From: Muscardinus avellanarius
Taxonomy: Eukaryota; Chordata; Mammalia; Rodentia; Gliridae
Length of the DNA: 64,000 bases
Direction: 5' to 3'
NCBI GenBank assembly: GCA_963383645.1
Contig: OY726572.1
Span: forward strand, 24,993,292 to 25,057,291
A model generated the notes under the pieces. That model was not told the DNA's origin, did no database searches, and saw only the letters and a list, made by a program, of their open reading frames with translations. Shown here piece after piece: positions 59,258 to 64,000 of this stretch. The position numbers were made by a program, and so were the translations under genes. Numbering within the stretch: the stretch's first letter is position 1; each line of letters opens with the position of its first letter.

Positions 59258-59467
59258 TATTTTTTTTGATACTGGGGATGGAACCTAGGGCATTCTACCT
59301 CCGAGCTACACCCCAGCCCTATTTTTTATTCTTTATTTTGAACAGGGTCTCACTTAGTTGCAAAGGGCCTCACTTTGTAGCTGAGGCTGTCCACGAACTA
59401 TGTGTGATCCTCCTTTCTCAGCCTCCCAAATGCTGGGATTACAAGCGTGAGCCACCATGCCTGGCTA
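59258..59467 (-). repeat. Dimeric B1/ID-type SINE
   Basis: Full antisense copy: T-run, 'GATACTGGGGATGGAACC', linker TATTCTTTATTTTG, left arm ending 'GAGCCACCATGCCTGGCT'. Confidence 0.93.
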
Positions 59468-62400
59468 AGGCAGTATTTTTAAAGCCCATTTTGCAGAGGA
59501 GGGCAACAAGGCCCAGCGGTAAAGTGCAGTCACAAAGCAGGAGATGGCAGGGAGCTCCTGAGGCTGGGGCCAGGCCAAGCTGCTGCTTGGGGAGCCGCAG
59601 GCTCTTGGGGCTACCAATGGCCCTAAGCTAACGTTTCATTTGTATTCACGCTGCCTGCCTGCACTCACTGAGCTTTCTTGGGCCTTTGCACTGGCCGGCA
59701 GCGTGACGCAGAGGAGTTTGCAGAATTGAGCAGTGATATTGGTGGGGCCTAAAGCTCAGGTCTCCAGACACCAGACTGTTCTCTTTCTATTCCTTTGTAC
59801 CCAGAATACTACTAATGAAGATAATATATATTAACAGATATATTAAATGTATGTTCTTGCTTTACTTCTCTTATCTGGAACATCCCTATAGCACTGCAGG
59901 AAATTTGAGAAAACTCTGTAGCATTGATGGGGTCATGATTTCTACTGAAATGTATCTTGGTACCTATGGATGCAATCCAGGCTCCATCTCAGTCTCTCAC
60001 CCTCATCTCCAGGTGTTCGGGAAGGTCCACCTTCCCACTGAAACCCTTCTGGGCTCCCTGGTCCTGTTCTGGACTCCTCAAAGGCTGTGCCACCCCACCC
60101 CACCCCGCTCCCAGGCCTGCAGACCACCCAGGACAGCAGATATTGAGCCCCTCTGGGGACTGACCTGGCTGTTTCTTTTCTCAAGACCACATGGGCCACA
60201 CGAAGAGCCTGCTTGGCGTGTGACCCACCTGTGCCCTGCCCTCCTGTCTGCATGGCCTAGGATGAAACCCTCAGTTTTCTTATCTCCTGGTTGTGGTATT
60301 AATCCCTGAAGAGGGCTCATGAATTCAAGACTATGACATAATTCCTGTCATGGCATAGGGGCTCAGAAGCTAGTGACCCTTATTTCTGAACCAGATGGGA
60401 TGACCCCTGGCATGCTCTAGTTCCAAAGTACCTTCTGTCCAGAAACTACACCTGAAGAGGCTGCCGGGCAAGAGGCCAGGAGGCTGGGAGCCCTGTTCTC
60501 CAGTTTCCTACTCTGACAAGCAGGAATTCATTTGTCTTCTGCTAGAGCTATTTATTATGTCTCTGTCGCCCATGAAGTAGCTCATGGGCCCTGCTTGATT
60601 TTCATTTTGGAAAATAGATATGAATACCAACTTATCCATCCATGGGTGCTGGGGCTGAGAGGCGTCTGTCGACCGGGCCTCTCCTCTCTCCCCTTCCCAT
60701 GGATGGCTGGGCAGCTTCACTTCCCACTTCCAGCCCTGTGGAGGTGCTGTGCTCTCTCCCGGGGTACAGTGGAGACTTCTGGGGAGTGAGTGCGTGCAGA
60801 TTACAGGTTCCCTCCCCCCTCGAGTCCACTGAATGGGAATCTCGGGAGGCAGCTCAGGACCCTTGGTTCACGAAGTTCTCCTGGTGACTCTGGCTTGCGG
60901 ACCCACCAGACATCTACCTTCCGGTCTGTCTCTCTAAGGAGGTCAGTCCCGAAGCCGGGACTGGGAAGGATTAGGTGGCTTAATAGAAATGGAGGGGCTG
61001 GGAGGGAGAACAAAATCTATAGTCTTTAATCCTTTCAGATTAAAAAAAGAAAATTTACCACTCTTAATATTTTACACAGAGGCACTGTTGACTCCCCGTA
61101 GAAACTCTCTAGGCACACACATCACTTGGAACACCAGCTCAGACAGACACACAACGTTATTTATTCTCTGGAGTGTACTTCTCTCAACTCCAAATCGGCC
61201 CTTCTTTGCCCTTTGTAATACGGAGGCTGCAATGTTTGACTTGGTCGGGAGAGGGTGCTAGAGGGACGCTGCAAGGCCAGCAGAGGGGCCCCTCCCTGGC
61301 TCGGGTGCATTTTTTCTTCCTGTAGTGTGATTCCCTGCCGCAAGGGGGAGGTCTGGGTAGGAGACTCCCTCCGGGGTTGGCAGCACCCATCGGGAGACCT
61401 GCTGGGCTCCAGCTCCAATCTGCTGCAGCTCCGTGAACTTCTTTGCTGCCAGATAATCTGCAGCTGCACTCTCCAGCGAGGCCCGAATCTCATCTCGTGT
61501 CTACTGTCCTGTATTCCAGAGAAGCCTCTTTTGCCCCTTTCAGACGTTAACACTAGTCTTACGCTAGTCCGGACTTTTCTATATTACATTTTCCTTATTC
61601 CAGTTTCTGGTGTTTGTCTGAATGGATTGTGATGTTTTAAAATCTTAGCGCACCTGCTCTCACCTTCAAAAGTGTACGATTACACCCATCGCTGAATGAC
61701 GGGAACTTACCGCACACTACCAGAAACTATGGCAACTTTAGAATCTGATTCCCAAAGGGAAAGTGGCTCCCTTGTTGGGGAGCTTGAGTGGCACTGCTCT
61801 ATGCTTGGTGATGACCCAAGGCCCAAAGGGGTGAAGGTGAGGAGACCACAGCCCTGTCTGGCAGTCCTTCAGTTTGTCTGTTGGAAGATCTTCCACAGAA
61901 GTCAGACAACACTGAAAGATCACACCTGGAGATCAATCAATTTGGGCCAAAACTTGGTGCCCCCCCAAAACTTGGACATGATCAAGAAGCAGGGGAGGGG
62001 GTTACTTTTGTATGATAAGAATAGTATGGGCCCAGGAAACACCCAGCAACCTTGGCTAGCATGTCCTCAGCTCAGTTGGGGCGAGCCCCGTGCCCAGGGG
62101 GAGGTTCTGAAACCTCTACTCACATACTCACAGCCCCCTTCTCCACTCTTTGCTTTTTATAATATATAAATATAGGAATGAAACGTATTAAAAAGAATCC
62201 AACTACATTGTTCTTAAGGAACAGATGAACCCTGTGGACCCCAGAAATAGGGCGAGGTTCGGGTGCCCCTCATGGGCAAAGCCAGGTGTATGGTCTCTGC
62301 CCTCCACAGAAGGTTAAAGCAATCAACCTTATCCTGGCGGCTTCGTTAAGTTTCCCACCTCAACAGCTCGCAGCTGGCTATAGGCTCACAGTGCCTGCAG

Positions 62401-62990
62401 TCAGCGGCTCAGCTGCACAGTCCTGTCTTCCTGCTGAATGAAGGTGAACGTGTGCACACAAATGTGCATGGTCACGTGGGTGGAGTCCAGGCCCCCTGTC
62501 CTGCACTCCGGGCTCCCATGCGATGGAGATCGTGACTCAACTGTAACCATGGCATTCAGAGAACAAGAGTGGGACGGGAAGGATTCAGGTCAGGTCAAAA
62601 CCCCAGGGGAAGAAACTAAGGTCAGAGAAAGAGACTGAGATTACAACCTGGAACCTGCATTACTCAAACTGTGGGTTAATACTGGAGATGGAGCCACAGT
62701 GAGAGCTGGACATCCCGCAAGCTCTCTGAGGCCTGCTGAGCACTGAGGCTGGCAGCAATTAGAGGCGATGACCGCTAGGTGTCACTGTCTCACCGCCCTC
62801 TGTGGAGAGGACAAGTCAAAGCTAGCTACTGGCTGGCTCCAGGCAAAAGGAAGTTTTTCATTTCCTTTGTCACAAACCTCCTAGGTGGAACACGGAGTCC
62901 CAGGCCCAGGGAAGAGAGCACTGTTTAACTTACTGCCCCAGACAGTGGGTCTCAGGCAGAGCTGCTGCAACTACATTGCCAGAGGTTGGA

Positions 62991-62992
<2 letters not shown>

Positions 62993-63045
<53 letters not shown>

Positions 63046-63047
63046 TC
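62993..63047. repeat. (CT)n microsatellite
   Basis: A CT run of about 40 bp with a CTCCT interruption and TTC-rich end. Confidence 0.95.
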
Positions 63048-63625
63048 TTCCCTCCCTGGATATTGTCTGCTGGCCTCAGTGATGACCTCTGATTTGATTT
63101 GTTAGGACCCGAGTCACCAAGTTTGTGATGTGGAAGAGACCTTAGAGATCTTCAAGAGAGCCAGAAGGAGAAGGCCATTTCCCCAAGGACTCACAGCTGA
63201 ATGCAGAAAGAACCCAGGACCCGAACCTGGACCAGGAGCCTTTGCCCAGGGCTCTGTCCTGTCCACCTGCTCCCGTCTTTAAGCTCTGTTTGTTCAGCCA
63301 CTCGTGCCCTTGACATTTAGGGGGTACTTACTGTGCATTATGTTTTTTTTTATCTTTATAGTTGAACAGAAATGGAAAGTCTTAGAGATGTGAGCTCAGT
63401 TGTCATGTCAGGGACAAAATCGGGGTGATGGAGGACCATAGCTGGGGGCCAGTTTCCCTTCCCTTGTTCCAGAATGCTGGCCAAGGTCGTCCACTCTTCA
63501 TGCAAACCATGGATAAGTGAAGTTTAGAGAACGATGACAACGTCCTGCCACAGGATGGCAGTGTGGAGAGGGCTTGCATTAGGGACCTCCGAGAGGCCGA
63601 TGATTTGAAGCTTCAATAACTGTGA

Positions 63626-63639
63626 CCACCAGGGGGCAG
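63626..63639 (+). promoter_or_regulatory. CTCF-type core motif
   Basis: CCACCAGGGGGCAG matches CCASYAGRKGGCRS at all 14 positions, in TGACCACCAGGGGGCAGTG, which also fits the flanking preference. Confidence 0.75.
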
Positions 63640-64000
63640 TGTTTTCCCACATTCCTCTTGGTCAAAGCCAATTCTCCAAGTACTGCAGAAAGTAAATCTT
63701 TTTAGGGAACAGAGGGGTGCTTGAAATAATATTCTGGGTGTAGAAGAGAAATACATATATCAGCCTGGACTTGAAATTTACCTCTCACAGGCCGTCATTT
63801 TATTGTTTTGCCCGTCTCTCCGTTTATTCCAACAGCTCTACAGTTGACATGGCTGCAAAATTGAACTGTCCTTGTCTCCAACTGCCTTGCAAATGACCTT
63901 TCACCCATGGCCTTGAGTTGTTCAGATGTTTAGAAACCCTCTGGAGGAATGTGGGGGTCTCAGAAAGAATGGCCCAGAACCTGGTTAGAAAATCCCCAAG

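Larger units (their letters stand above)
59468..64000. other. Unique, GC-moderate sequence to window end
   Basis: Contains a CT microsatellite (62994-63034), a CTCF-type motif (63626-63639) and an 80-codon minus-strand open frame at 61258-61503. No calpain exon or other gene could be supported. A weak MIR-like stretch lies at 63110-63260. Confidence 0.45.

Noticed and set aside
1324..59467. tRNA-like A-box and B-box text in many places
   Set aside because: These are the ID-type right arms of SINEs; none folds by eye into an intact tRNA gene.
61000..61600. Terminal CAPN13 exon on the minus strand
   Set aside because: Strand and expected gene order fit, but I could not recognise calpain C-terminal EF-hand sequence, so no gene name was given.
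11350..62994. Regular tandem spacing that might suggest CRISPR-like arrays
   Set aside because: All are simple microsatellites (TTTC, ATTT, CA, GA, CT); no repeat-spacer structure, and the genome is mammalian.

Overview
This window looks like nuclear DNA from a squirrel-family rodent (Sciuridae: ground squirrel, marmot or relative). More than 30 copies of one dimeric SINE design are scattered on both strands. Its left arm is B1/7SL-like, followed by an A-rich linker (often AATAAAGAATAAA) and a right arm shaped like the tRNA-Ala-derived ID element. As far as I know that fusion is typical of squirrels. Species cannot be fixed by eye.

Only one protein-coding gene is supported: the last coding exon of LCLAT1 (lysocardiolipin / lysophosphatidylinositol acyltransferase 1) at 3413-3909 on the + strand. 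It is preceded by the end of the final intron (1-3412) and followed by a probable 3' UTR of about 3.9 kb, ending near a canonical poly(A) signal at 7779-7784.

From about 7.8 kb to 64 kb I see no exon I can assign. In human the next gene downstream of LCLAT1 is CAPN13, on the opposite strand; I found no calpain exon here, so the window appears to lie in the interval between the two. Layout of this interval: 8.5-17 kb, SINE-dense with an old MaLR LTR; 17-30 kb, mostly unique sequence with a long polypyrimidine tract at 19.3 kb; 30.5-38.5 kb, AT-rich and built from two old L1 copies broken up by SINEs; 38.5-48 kb, mostly unique with two MaLR-like LTRs and old MIRs; 48.2-54.6 kb, a local duplication, a complete solo LTR and antisense L1; 54.6-64 kb, mostly unique, GC-richer sequence.

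The strongest unexpected signals are: (1) a small duplicated block (48207-48882 and 51647-52289) in which both copies carry the same old SINE and each later gained its own SINE about 16 bp apart; (2) three CTCF-type core motifs, two of them convergent; (3) a 309-nt uninterrupted polypyrimidine tract; (4) repeated insertion of SINEs into the A-rich linker of older SINEs; and (5) a recent, CpG-rich SINE subfamily. I found no CRISPR array, bacterial-type system, tRNA or rRNA gene, or intact viral gene. Repeat family names come from recognition by eye, not from alignment.
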